Shown here piece by piece: positions 1 through 5,906 of a stretch of 6,665 nucleotides of DNA. Origin of the DNA: an uncultured Dyadobacter sp. (GTDB lineage: Bacteria; Bacteroidota; Bacteroidia; Cytophagales; Spirosomataceae); NCBI GenBank assembly GCA_946481035.1, contig CAMLNK010000227.1, positions 1 through 6,665 on the forward strand, in the 5' to 3' direction. A model generated the notes under the pieces. The model did no database searches. It was not told the DNA's origin and saw only the letters and a program-made list of their open reading frames with translations. The translations under genes and the position numbers were made by a program. Within the stretch, counting starts at the first letter, position 1. Every line of letters begins with the position of its first letter.

Positions 1-511
1 CGAATTCAACCGGTTGGCAACCATCGTCATCACCGGGCTCTGGCATGGGCCGAGCTGGTCGTTTGTGATCTGGGGATAGCTGCAATGGGCGTATATCAAT
101 TTTGAAATGCGCACGAAAAATCTCTGGCAGAAATTTTACCCGAAGATTGGACTTACCCCTGGCTCCCAGGCACATTTCGTCTGTCGTGTGGCGGTAAGGC
201 TCCTCACCGGCACGCTCATTATGGGATGGTTTCGCGCGGCGGAGTTAGGTAGTGGCGTCAGGCTGTACAGCAGCATGTTCGGGTTTGGTTCCGGCGTAGG
301 GTCTTTGCTTACATCCAGCTTCCTGCTGACGATCGCATTGTTCCTCGTCATGGATTTCTTTAATTATAAAATGGGTGAAAAAGAGGATATTGCTTCTTAT
401 ATGCTGCAAAAAAGTGCATTGTACCGCACATTGTCGATGGTACTGCTTGTCCAGCTGGTGCTGATATTCGGCAGGCCTTCGGTAGCCAATTTTTATTACA
501 TTCAGTTCTGA
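1..511 (+). pseudogene. MBOAT (AlgI-like) membrane O-acyltransferase, C-terminal part, interrupted by an in-frame TAG
   Basis: The gene enters from the left edge, reading in the frame that starts at base 2. Only about the last 170 codons are visible. MBOAT proteins move acetyl groups across the membrane onto surface polysaccharides. The diagnostic signature GLWHGPSWSFVIWG lies at bases 35-76 and includes the invariant WHG histidine. The next codon is TAG (77-79), and homologous sequence resumes at once in the same frame (LQWAYINFE, bases 80-106). The remainder has several hydrophobic segments and ends in NFYYIQF, close to the usual FIYFQF end of the family. A TTG-to-TAG change would explain the stop. 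The usual W-x-F-F-R-A motif is shortened to W-F-R-A (near 223-240). An ATG at 107 could restart translation, but the product would lack the catalytic histidine. Family identity is secure. Whether the stop is real or a sequence error cannot be told here. Confidence 0.82.
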
Positions 512-536
512 CCCATCGTTAGCCAATGCAAGCATC

Positions 537-1493
537 ATGATCATTAAAATTACCAAATGGCTGCTGCTGCTTATTGTCTTCAAAATGATGGTGGCGCTGG
601 TCGTCGCTCAATTTTACACCGATCCCCGCCGCGACATTGCAGCAAGGAAAAAACTTTGCGATGCATTCAATCCCAATGTCGTCTTCATCGGTACCAGCCG
701 TACGCTCTACGGGATTGATCCAGCGCTTTTTGATTCCTTGAACCAACAAAAAACACGCAGCTACAATTTCGGGATATTCAGCCTTTCGCCTTACAGCTCC
801 ATTCAGCTTGCCGATGATATTCTCTCTGAAAATCCAGCTATCAAAACCATTTTCATCGAGCTGAGCGCATTGGATTACAGCACCGTGGCACTATCGCCGC
901 AACAAGTCATTCCCGACGCCGTTTTCCGGGCCAATGTAATGGCGGATTGTCCCGATATCGATTTGAGCGACAAAGCCGGCAGCTTCCTCGATGGCCTCAA
1001 TACGACGTTGTTTCAAATGGTATCCATCGCCCCGCAGATCCTTTCGGTGAAAAAAGCATTTAGCCCAGAAAACGATCCTATTGAAGGTAATGCGCATTTG
1101 CGGGCAAACGGCCATCAATCTGTAACGTCGGCACTTTTAGGGACAAACGAACGGATCGCGGCGAACAAAAATGCGACGGAGGAAATGCTGGTTACGCATC
1201 CGCGAACGGTTCGAAATGATTACTACGTCACCCAAATCACCCGACTGGTCGGGCACGCGAAGCAGCTTGGGAAGAAGGTAGTTTTCTACTATCCCAATAG
1301 CATTACCCGGGGTGAATACCGGATACTATCACAGGTCGCCCCTTTTCTACCGGTTGAAAATCTAATCGGGTTACCGGAAAAGTCATTGCTGGAAACACTT
1401 TTCGAGCCTAAAAATTTGTTCGACGCGCATCATTTGAACCGGAAAGGGGCATCGGTTTACACGCGGTTCTTATGCGGGGAAACAATGCCGTAA
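537..1493 (+). CDS. Membrane-anchored SGNH/AlgJ-like protein, probable partner of the MBOAT acyltransferase
   Basis: A protein of 318 residues with an N-terminal hydrophobic segment (about 8-24) followed by a basic stretch (RRDIAARKK), so either a signal anchor or a signal peptide. An SGNH-type block I is visible as FIGTSRT, with the candidate nucleophile Ser54. A C-terminal DAHHLNRKG block (296-304) fits the SGNH D-x-x-H block, with Asp296 and His299. Genes of this kind commonly sit right after MBOAT genes (as AlgJ/AlgX do with AlgI) and finish O-acetylation of the polysaccharide outside the cytoplasmic membrane. Here the start is 25 bases after the MBOAT stop, so one transcript is likely. 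No Shine-Dalgarno sequence is seen before the ATG at 537, and no better in-frame start exists nearby. The gene looks intact although its partner is interrupted. The substrate polysaccharide is unknown, and the call rests on motifs plus position. Confidence 0.75.
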   Translation: MIIKITKWLLLLIVFKMMVALVVAQFYTDPRRDIAARKKLCDAFNPNVVFIGTSRTLYGIDPALFDSLNQQKTRSYNFGIFSLSPYSSIQLADDILSENPAIKTIFIELSALDYSTVALSPQQVIPDAVFRANVMADCPDIDLSDKAGSFLDGLNTTLFQMVSIAPQILSVKKAFSPENDPIEGNAHLRANGHQSVTSALLGTNERIAANKNATEEMLVTHPRTVRNDYYVTQITRLVGHAKQLGKKVVFYYPNSITRGEYRILSQVAPFLPVENLIGLPEKSLLETLFEPKNLFDAHHLNRKGASVYTRFLCGETMP

Positions 1494-1496
1494 AAT

Positions 1497-1520
1497 ATCC
1501 GCAAACTTCCCGGCGGATTT
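1497..1520 (+). terminator. Weak hairpin after the acetylation gene pair
   Basis: ATCCGC (1497-1502) pairs perfectly with GCGGAT (1513-1518) around a 10-base loop, 4 bases after the stop of the SGNH-like gene. The following bases (TTACATAAATT) are T/A-rich but contain no clean T run, so this is at best a weak intrinsic terminator. It could equally lie in the leader of the next gene. Confidence 0.3.
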
Positions 1521-1554
1521 ACATAAATTGCCTTCCCAACGAACTAGCCCCCGT

Positions 1555-1980
1555 ATGACACATACGACCTCCAACCCGAAGATCCACGAAGGCCGCAACT
1601 TGAAGCGGTTCCGCGAAATGCTGGCGATCAAACAAGACGTGCTCGCGTTTCAGCTTGGTGAAGATTGGAACCAGCAAAAGGTATCCTTATTGGAACAAAA
1701 AGAGAAGATCGATTCCGATATTTTGGAACAAGTGGCGGCGATACTTAAAATCCCGGCTGATGCAATTCGGAATTTTGATGAGGCAGAAGCGGTGAATATC
1801 ATTGCAAATACATTCAACATCGATAAAGACGCTTACATTGGAAACACCAATGGGACCTTCAATATCAATCCCATTGAGAAAATTCTTCAACTTCACGACG
1901 ACAAAATTGCGCTTTACGAGCGCATGTTGAAGGAGAAAGATGAGATGATGGCGCGGTTGGAGCGGTTGATTACGAGGTAG
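1555..1980 (+). CDS. XRE-family helix-turn-helix DNA-binding protein with C-terminal coiled coil
   Basis: A protein of 141 residues from the ATG at 1555. An in-frame TTG at 1528 would add nine residues with no family resemblance, so the ATG is preferred. Residues about 13-72 form a Cro/C1-type helix-turn-helix: GRNLKRFREMLAIKQDVLA, then LGEDWNQQKVSLLEQ as the turn and recognition-helix region, then ILEQVAAILKIPADAIRNF. The middle (80-106) matches the Bacteroidota pattern of these proteins (a VNIIANTF stretch, then NTNGTFNINPIEKI). The end (107-141) is a charged, heptad-like helix that probably mediates dimerisation. It is likely a transcriptional regulator with an unknown operator. The gene converges on the - strand unit with only 25 bases between the stop codons. 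No Shine-Dalgarno sequence and no convincing Bacteroidota promoter is seen in the 60 bases upstream. Confidence 0.85.
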   Translation: MTHTTSNPKIHEGRNLKRFREMLAIKQDVLAFQLGEDWNQQKVSLLEQKEKIDSDILEQVAAILKIPADAIRNFDEAEAVNIIANTFNIDKDAYIGNTNGTFNINPIEKILQLHDDKIALYERMLKEKDEMMARLERLITR

Positions 1981-2005
1981 GCAGTTGATACGGAGAGGTG
2001 GAAGG

Positions 2006-2269
2006 CTATTTCAGAAACTCTTTTGGAACAGGGTTTCTTTTCAAAAAAGCCTTCATTTCCTCTGCCTTGCGGTCAAAAGTGGATTGGCCCGTATTATTAA
2101 ATCCAACATAAACACATTGCGATATCGCCTTAGCATCAGGTGGCATCGCGCTAAGAGCTAATTCGTGCGCACTATCCGATTGTGTAGGGTTACCAGCTCT
2201 GGATATCCTGGTAAGATGTAACCCTTTCCAATTTTTCTCTTTTAATATCTTTAAATTTTGACCAGGCAT
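2006..2269 (-). CDS. Hypothetical 87-residue protein
   Basis: I do not recognise a named family. The protein is small and soluble, with no signal peptide or membrane segment. It is basic at the start (NLKILKEKNWKGLHLTRISR). The middle is AISQCVYVGFNNTGQSTF, and it ends in a charged helix-like stretch, RKAEEMKAFLKRNPVPKEFLK. The start at 2269 is strongly supported by AAAGGAG (complement of 2275-2281) five bases upstream, the clearest ribosome binding site in the window. The gene begins 26 bases after the reconstructed end of the DUF6934-like pseudogene on the same strand, so the two were probably co-transcribed. It is convergent with the XRE gene. The reading frame is undamaged, unlike its neighbour. 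Function unknown; a small accessory partner of the DUF6934-like protein is possible but only inferred from position. Confidence 0.65.
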   Translation of the reverse strand: MPGQNLKILKEKNWKGLHLTRISRAGNPTQSDSAHELALSAMPPDAKAISQCVYVGFNNTGQSTFDRKAEEMKAFLKRNPVPKEFLK

Positions 2270-2274
2270 ATTTT

Positions 2275-2281
2275 CTCCTTT
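2275..2281 (-). promoter_or_regulatory. Strong Shine-Dalgarno site of the 87-residue gene
   Basis: Read on the - strand this is AAAGGAG, five bases before the ATG at 2269. It fixes the start of that gene. It stands out because the other starts in this window (537, 1555, 2804, 4594, 5217, 5522) have no comparable site, as is usual in Bacteroidota. Confidence 0.7.
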
Positions 2282-2295
2282 ATCATTGGATCAAT

Positions 2296-2804
2296 TCACA
2301 AATGATCTTTCAAATTTAACAAAAACGCATCGTAATTGGTGCCTTGCTCAAAACGCGTCCATTCGCCGTCCCAGTTCGGCCAATCGCCACGTATCATCCC
2401 ACCCACCTTATTTGCTTTAAAACCGTATATATTACAAAATGCCGATAGCTCATTGTAATATGTATTAATGCCATTTGATATTTCCGGGTCCTCAAAGCCA
2501 GCTCACCAGGTAAAACTCACCCTGTTGCGGCGATGTTCGCTCTCGGGTTCTGTTTAAGGAATTCCAGCGCTTTCTGCCCAACGGTCGCTAAAATACGATC
2601 GGTATCACCATTCCTAATTGTGATTTTATCATTAATATCTTTTTTCCAGGCATCCCAAACGCCAAAGCCTATATTATAGAATCTGGTTTCTGCGTCCATT
2701 AAAGTGATGCGCATCCGCAGCTCGATAACACCTTGCCCGCCTATGCTACAAAAACTAAACTCCTGATCTCCTGTTTGATATGTTGGATATGCTTTAATTT
2801 CCAT
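2296..2804 (-). pseudogene. DUF6934-like protein gene with a stop codon and a frameshift
   Basis: From the ATG at 2804 the frame runs 95 codons and has the family-like core FYNIGFG (42-48), NGDTDRILATV (65-75) and FLKQNPRANIAATG. A TGA at 2517-2519 stands where the family normally has Ser (the TGS-x-P stretch); a TCA-to-TGA change would explain it. The same frame continues VLPGELALRTRKYQM, matching the expected x-RTR-x-YQM segment. The frame is then lost at 2470-2472. Adding one G there (ATGGC to ATGGGC) gives YQMGINTYYNELSAF and 57 further codons ending in NYDAFLLNLKDHL before TGA at 2296-2298, again as in the family. The restored protein would be about 169 residues. The earlier TTG start (2822) is less likely. 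Function of the family is unknown. Recognition is from memory of the sequence pattern, not from a search. Lesions may be true decay or base-calling errors. Confidence 0.7.
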
Positions 2805-2815
2805 AATAGTGTGCG

Positions 2816-2830
2816 GTGCCAATGTGGCAC
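2816..2830. repeat. Short perfect inverted repeat (GTGCCA-ATG-TGGCAC)
   Basis: A 6-bp perfect stem with a 3-base loop lies in the 74-base gap between the GMC gene's stop and the start of the DUF6934-like gene. There is no T run on either side, so it is not a standard terminator. It could be an operator half-site pair for a dimeric regulator or a hairpin at an mRNA end. A match of this size can also arise by chance. Confidence 0.3.
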
Positions 2831-2878
2831 AAATCTATACAAAGTCAGATCGATAGCGACTGGAAACACCTCCTCCTC

Positions 2879-4594
2879 TCACAAATTCTGCCGCTTCAAC
2901 TCTGCCACCGCGTGATCCGCTGCCCGTGCCGTCATGGCCATGTAGGTAATGGACGGGTTCACGCAGGAGGAAGATACCATGGCCGCTCCGTCGGTAACGA
3001 ATACGTTTTTGCATTCGTGCACCTGGTTGAATTTGTTCAGCACGGAGGTTTTCGGGTCTTTACCCATGCGCGCGGTGCCCATGTCGTGGATGCCCAGGCC
3101 CGGGTGCGTGTCCTGCCTATTAAACCCGGTAACGTTTTTGAAACCGGCGACTTCCAGCATTTCCACGGCCGAGGCCATCATATCTTTGCGCATTGCCAGT
3201 TCATTTTCGCCGAAAGCGGCGTCGAAAACGATCATGGGAATGCCCCATTGGTCTTTCTTGTTTTTATCCAGAAACATCCGGTTCGACGGGTCGGGCAGGA
3301 TTTCGCCAAAGCCCCCGAATCCCATCGTCCAGCTGCCGGGGTGCGACATATCCTCTTTGAAACTGGCGCCAAAGCCATTCATCGTGATGCCACGCTTCCA
3401 ATCCGATTTGCTTGCGCCTCCCTGATACCCGTACCCACGCAGGAAGTCCTTTTTGTCGGCTCCCCAGTTTCTGAAACGCGGTATGTAAAGCGCATTAGGC
3501 CTTTGCCCGAAAATATAATCGTTTTCAAAACCTTCAACCGTCGCATTCGCCCCCACACCCAAATGGTGGTCCATAATGTTCCTGCCGACCTGATCGCTGT
3601 CATTACCGAGCCCGGTAGGAAAACGGTTGGATTTCGAGTTCAGCAAAAGCGCCGCCGAGTTCATCGAACCTGCATTCAGGAATACGATTTTGGCAAAAAA
3701 CTCTTCCACCGCCATCGTATTTTGGTTGATCACCCGAACACCTTTCGCCCGTTTCGTTCTTTCATCGTAAATAATCTCACTCGCAATGGTATCGTGAAGT
3801 ACCGTCAGCTTATTAGTCTTCCTTGCTGCCGGTATCGAGCCTGACAACGAGCTGTAATAACCGCCATACGGACATCCCCGGGCGCATTTGCTGCGATACT
3901 GGCACGACGCCCGCCCGAGATCCGTATGCCAGGGCTGCGGTTTTGTGAGGTTCGCAACGCGACCAATCGTAACCGGACGGTTCAGCTTTTTCATCATCGT
4001 CTCCCTGAAATACCGCTCGGGAGCGCTCATCGGCATAGCGGGCAGATAATGGCCGTCCGGCAATACCTCCCAGCCTTCCGCCTGGCCGCTGATGCCCACA
4101 AATTTTTCGACATGCGTATACCACGGTTCGAGGTCTTCGTAGCGGATAGGCCAGTCTATCGCGATGCCTTCTTTTGCATTGGCTTCAAAATCCTTCCTAT
4201 TCATCCGGTACGACTGCCGCCCCCAGTGCATCGACTTCCCGCCGGTATGGTATGCCCTGATCCAGTCGAACGGCCGTTTTTCTATGTATGGGTTCTTTTT
4301 ATCATCCGTAAAAAACGGGCCGGTTTCCTCATTGGCCAGGGTCCCAAAACGGTTGTTTGCCCAATATTCCTCGGCGGAATGGATCGAAACCTTTCCTCTG
4401 TGCTCAAACTCCCACGGGCCTTTCATGGCCGTATCGTAGTCTTCGATGTGCTTCACTTCCCGTCCGCGTTCGATCATGAGTACCTGCAAGCCCCTTTCGG
4501 TCAATTCTTTTGCCGCCATACCGCCCGTCATCCCTGAACCGACTACGATCGCGTCGAATGTATGTGCTTTATCTGATTTTAAATTTAAGTTCAT
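2879..4594 (-). CDS. GMC-family FAD-dependent sugar dehydrogenase, catalytic subunit, with predicted 3Fe-4S site
   Basis: A protein of 571 residues, full length for bacterial GMC dehydrogenases of the gluconate/glucose/glycoside type. The N-terminal FAD-binding motif GSGMTGG is at 19-25 and is followed by the ribose-binding acidic end MIERGRE (40-46). The GGKSMHWGR motif (118-126) and the C-terminal GIHDMGTARMG (501-511) and VNPSITYMAM (545-554) blocks carry the expected catalytic His503 and Asn546. Cys231, Cys237 and Cys241 form C-x5-C-x3-C, the spacing that holds a 3Fe-4S cluster in Burkholderia cepacia FAD-glucose dehydrogenase. There is no signal peptide, so export with the Tat-signal subunit encoded 14 bases upstream is inferred. 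The enzyme probably oxidises a sugar, glycoside or sugar acid and passes electrons to a cytochrome or quinone. The exact substrate cannot be read from the sequence, and glucoside 3-dehydrogenase activity is one candidate. The frame is intact. Confidence 0.92.
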   Translation of the reverse strand: MNLNLKSDKAHTFDAIVVGSGMTGGMAAKELTERGLQVLMIERGREVKHIEDYDTAMKGPWEFEHRGKVSIHSAEEYWANNRFGTLANEETGPFFTDDKKNPYIEKRPFDWIRAYHTGGKSMHWGRQSYRMNRKDFEANAKEGIAIDWPIRYEDLEPWYTHVEKFVGISGQAEGWEVLPDGHYLPAMPMSAPERYFRETMMKKLNRPVTIGRVANLTKPQPWHTDLGRASCQYRSKCARGCPYGGYYSSLSGSIPAARKTNKLTVLHDTIASEIIYDERTKRAKGVRVINQNTMAVEEFFAKIVFLNAGSMNSAALLLNSKSNRFPTGLGNDSDQVGRNIMDHHLGVGANATVEGFENDYIFGQRPNALYIPRFRNWGADKKDFLRGYGYQGGASKSDWKRGITMNGFGASFKEDMSHPGSWTMGFGGFGEILPDPSNRMFLDKNKKDQWGIPMIVFDAAFGENELAMRKDMMASAVEMLEVAGFKNVTGFNRQDTHPGLGIHDMGTARMGKDPKTSVLNKFNQVHECKNVFVTDGAAMVSSSCVNPSITYMAMTARAADHAVAELKRQNL

Positions 4595-4608
4595 GGTAAG
4601 GTTGGCGA

Positions 4609-5217
4609 CTAGTACGCGAAAGATTTCTGATTGGGTTTCATTTTGATCATTTCCAGCTTTCCCGGAATCGGCACGTATTCAAATGACGATTTTATTCCCT
4701 CTTCGGAAGTAAAGTACCCCAGCATCGTGAGTTCTTTCATCAGGCGCCAATAAGGTAACCCTTTTGCCTGTGCCGCCATTTGTTCCCGGTCTTCGTTATC
4801 TCCCATTTTGGTCTGCTGCACCTGGTATGCCTTCATTTCCTCGGCGGAATCGGCTTCAACCTGCTTCAACGCTGCTGTTTTCTGCTCCGCGCTCATGTTC
4901 ATAAACTCCTTCTTTTCCAGCTTATTCAGCCCTTCCACGAAGCTTTTATGTTCCGGGGTTTTATAACAATCCTGCAACATCATCACAATGAAAGCCGGCA
5001 CGCCCACATCCTTCGCTCCGGGCGTTGTCGTCTTTGGAATGATCATTTCAGCCACTTCCGCGACAATCACTTTTTGGTTTTCAGTGAGAGAGAACTCTGC
5101 CAGGAAACTTTCCGACGGCGTGCGGCTTCTCCACCGCTCCATAGCCAGCAAAGTGGGGGCAGAAAACGCCCCTCCGAGCATGGCCGCAACATGTGTAATA
5201 GCAGTTCTTCTGTTCAT
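4609..5217 (-). CDS. Gluconate 2-dehydrogenase subunit 3-like small subunit with Tat signal
   Basis: A protein of 202 residues. It begins with MNRRTAITHVAAMLGGAFSA, a twin-arginine type signal: an RR pair, a modest hydrophobic stretch and small residues before the mature part. The family core is visible as LTENQKVIVAEVAEMIIP (44-61) with the TTTPGAKDVGVPAF stretch after it, and again near the end as YWRLMKELTMLGYFTSEEG (156-174) and FEYVPIPG (179-186). In related enzymes this subunit assembles with the GMC catalytic subunit and carries it through the Tat system. The gene is first in the operon, and the GMC gene starts 14 bases after its stop. The ATG at 5217 is the only start that keeps the RR motif at the N terminus. 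There is no clear ribosome binding site. The middle (86-150) is rich in Lys, Glu and Gln and probably helical. Confidence 0.9.
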   Translation of the reverse strand: MNRRTAITHVAAMLGGAFSAPTLLAMERWRSRTPSESFLAEFSLTENQKVIVAEVAEMIIPKTTTPGAKDVGVPAFIVMMLQDCYKTPEHKSFVEGLNKLEKKEFMNMSAEQKTAALKQVEADSAEEMKAYQVQQTKMGDNEDREQMAAQAKGLPYWRLMKELTMLGYFTSEEGIKSSFEYVPIPGKLEMIKMKPNQKSFAY

Positions 5218-5408
5218 GGGTCGATTTTGGGCTGGATTGGCGGGATGGTTGGATAATTTAAGTGTCAGAAAGACGAGTTAAAAAGCATTGTGTCCGTTGC
5301 GTTTACTGTAACTTCGCTCAAAGCAAGTCGCTTGAAAGGTCCGCGCGCAGGATCCGCCGGCCGAATGTCCGCGTGAGAACAATGGGCGCGCGCCCGGGTC
5401 GAACTTAA

Positions 5409-5440
5409 CATCCTGCCAATGAGCCGGATGCTTTTTTCTT
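5409..5440 (+). terminator. Terminator-like hairpin with T tract in the divergent spacer
   Basis: CATCC (5409-5413) pairs with GGATG (5426-5430) across a 12-base loop and is followed after one C by TTTTTT (5432-5437). This resembles an intrinsic terminator for + strand transcription. However, no + strand gene lies before it in this spacer, so it would end either an antisense or leader transcript or an unannotated small RNA. The stem is short, so confidence is low. Confidence 0.28.
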
Positions 5441-5461
5441 AACTAATTCATCATATATATG

Positions 5462-5493
5462 TTTCTTTTAATAGTCCGTTGAGGCTATAATTG
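5462..5493 (+). promoter_or_regulatory. Candidate promoter of the small protein/glycosyltransferase operon
   Basis: TATAATTG (5486-5493) differs by one base from the Bacteroidota -7 consensus TAnnTTTG and also contains a perfect TATAAT. A TTTC element starts 24 bases before it (5462), where the -33 TTTG would be expected roughly. Spacing and match there are poor. The start codon at 5522 lies 28 bases downstream, giving a plausible short leader. Confidence 0.4.
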
Positions 5494-5521
5494 CACACTG
5501 AACATTTTCGCAGAAAATACC

Positions 5522-5905
5522 ATGTTTAAATTACAAAATGTCGCATCTGCCTTGCTTTTAATCGGGTTGTGTTGGAGTGTCTTCGCGAAATACAAAAGGC
5601 TGGAAACACCGAAGCATGACACTGAATTGGACAGTCTTGAGATGATGCTCTCTCCCATTAAAAACATTTTACCCGCAGGTTCGACAATTGGATTTAATAA
5701 AAATACACCAGACGGCAGAAAGGGAGTACTTTATTTTAAATCGGCGCTCGTACTGGCTCCCGTAATAGTTACGCTTGATAAAAGCGATACAATCCTGATA
5801 GTAGCAGACAATCACCTTCCGTCGCAATTGGTAAATAATTACGACTGCATTGCAGAGGGTAAAGCCAAAAATCTAAACTATAAATTGGTTCATCGCAGAT
5901 ACTGA
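5522..5905 (+). CDS. Small single-TM protein encoded before a GT-C glycosyltransferase
   Basis: A protein of 127 residues with one N-terminal hydrophobic segment (about 6-22, ALLLIGLCWSVFA) followed by KYKR. It acts either as a membrane anchor or as a cleavable signal; the Cys17 context is a poor lipobox. The rest is a small soluble domain with KNILPAGSTIGF (47-58), then a hydrophobic strand region LVLAPVIVTL and DTILIVADN, ending in NLNYKLVHRRY. I do not recognise a named family. Its stop (5903-5905) is separated by one base from the next ATG (5907), so the two genes are almost certainly co-translated. An accessory role for the glycosyltransferase at the outer face of the membrane is inferred from this. 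AAAATACC precedes the ATG, with no Shine-Dalgarno sequence. Confidence 0.75.
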   Translation: MFKLQNVASALLLIGLCWSVFAKYKRLETPKHDTELDSLEMMLSPIKNILPAGSTIGFNKNTPDGRKGVLYFKSALVLAPVIVTLDKSDTILIVADNHLPSQLVNNYDCIAEGKAKNLNYKLVHRRY

Positions 5906-5906
5906 T

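Larger units (their letters stand above)
5218..5521. other. Divergent intergenic spacer, 304 bases, GC-rich then AT-rich
   Basis: This separates the dehydrogenase operon (-) from the glycosyltransferase operon (+). I see no protein gene or tRNA in it. On the - strand, TAAATTAT (complement of 5253-5260) lies 36 bases before the start at 5217 and resembles the Bacteroidota -7 box TAnnTTTG, with a T run about 19 bases further upstream. This is weak. Bases 5339-5400 are very GC-rich and contain GGATCC, GCCGGC and the 12-base perfect palindrome GGGCGCGCGCCC (5384-5395). CGCGCGC near 5342-5348 could also pair with it. From about 5405 on the sequence turns AT-rich, up to the start at 5522. Confidence 0.5.

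Noticed and set aside
107..511. Independent 134-residue gene starting at the ATG at 107
   Set aside because: The same frame upstream of the TAG encodes the MBOAT signature, so this is the tail of that gene and not a separate one.
77..2519. Stop-codon reassignment or readthrough as an explanation of the internal TAG and TGA
   Set aside because: Different stop codons are involved, a frameshift is also present, and TGA and TAG end the other genes normally (TAG at 1978-1980, TGA at 509-511).
2816..3844. Long + strand open frame of 342 codons opposite the GMC gene, plus others at 2949-3425 and 3926-4537
   Set aside because: They lie antisense to a gene with clear GMC motifs throughout, show no domain of their own, and are explained by codon bias of the real gene.
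4780..5281. Two + strand open frames opposite the small Tat subunit
   Set aside because: They are shadows of the well-supported subunit 3 gene and have no recognisable motifs or start signals.
5340..5410. Possible tRNA suggested by the GGGTCGAAC stretch in the GC-rich spacer
   Set aside because: No T-stem, anticodon arm or acceptor pairing could be built around it on either strand.
5485..5667. Small - strand frame over the start of the gene at 5522
   Set aside because: It overlaps the coding strand of a gene with a promoter-like element, TM segment and coupled downstream gene; no evidence favours it.
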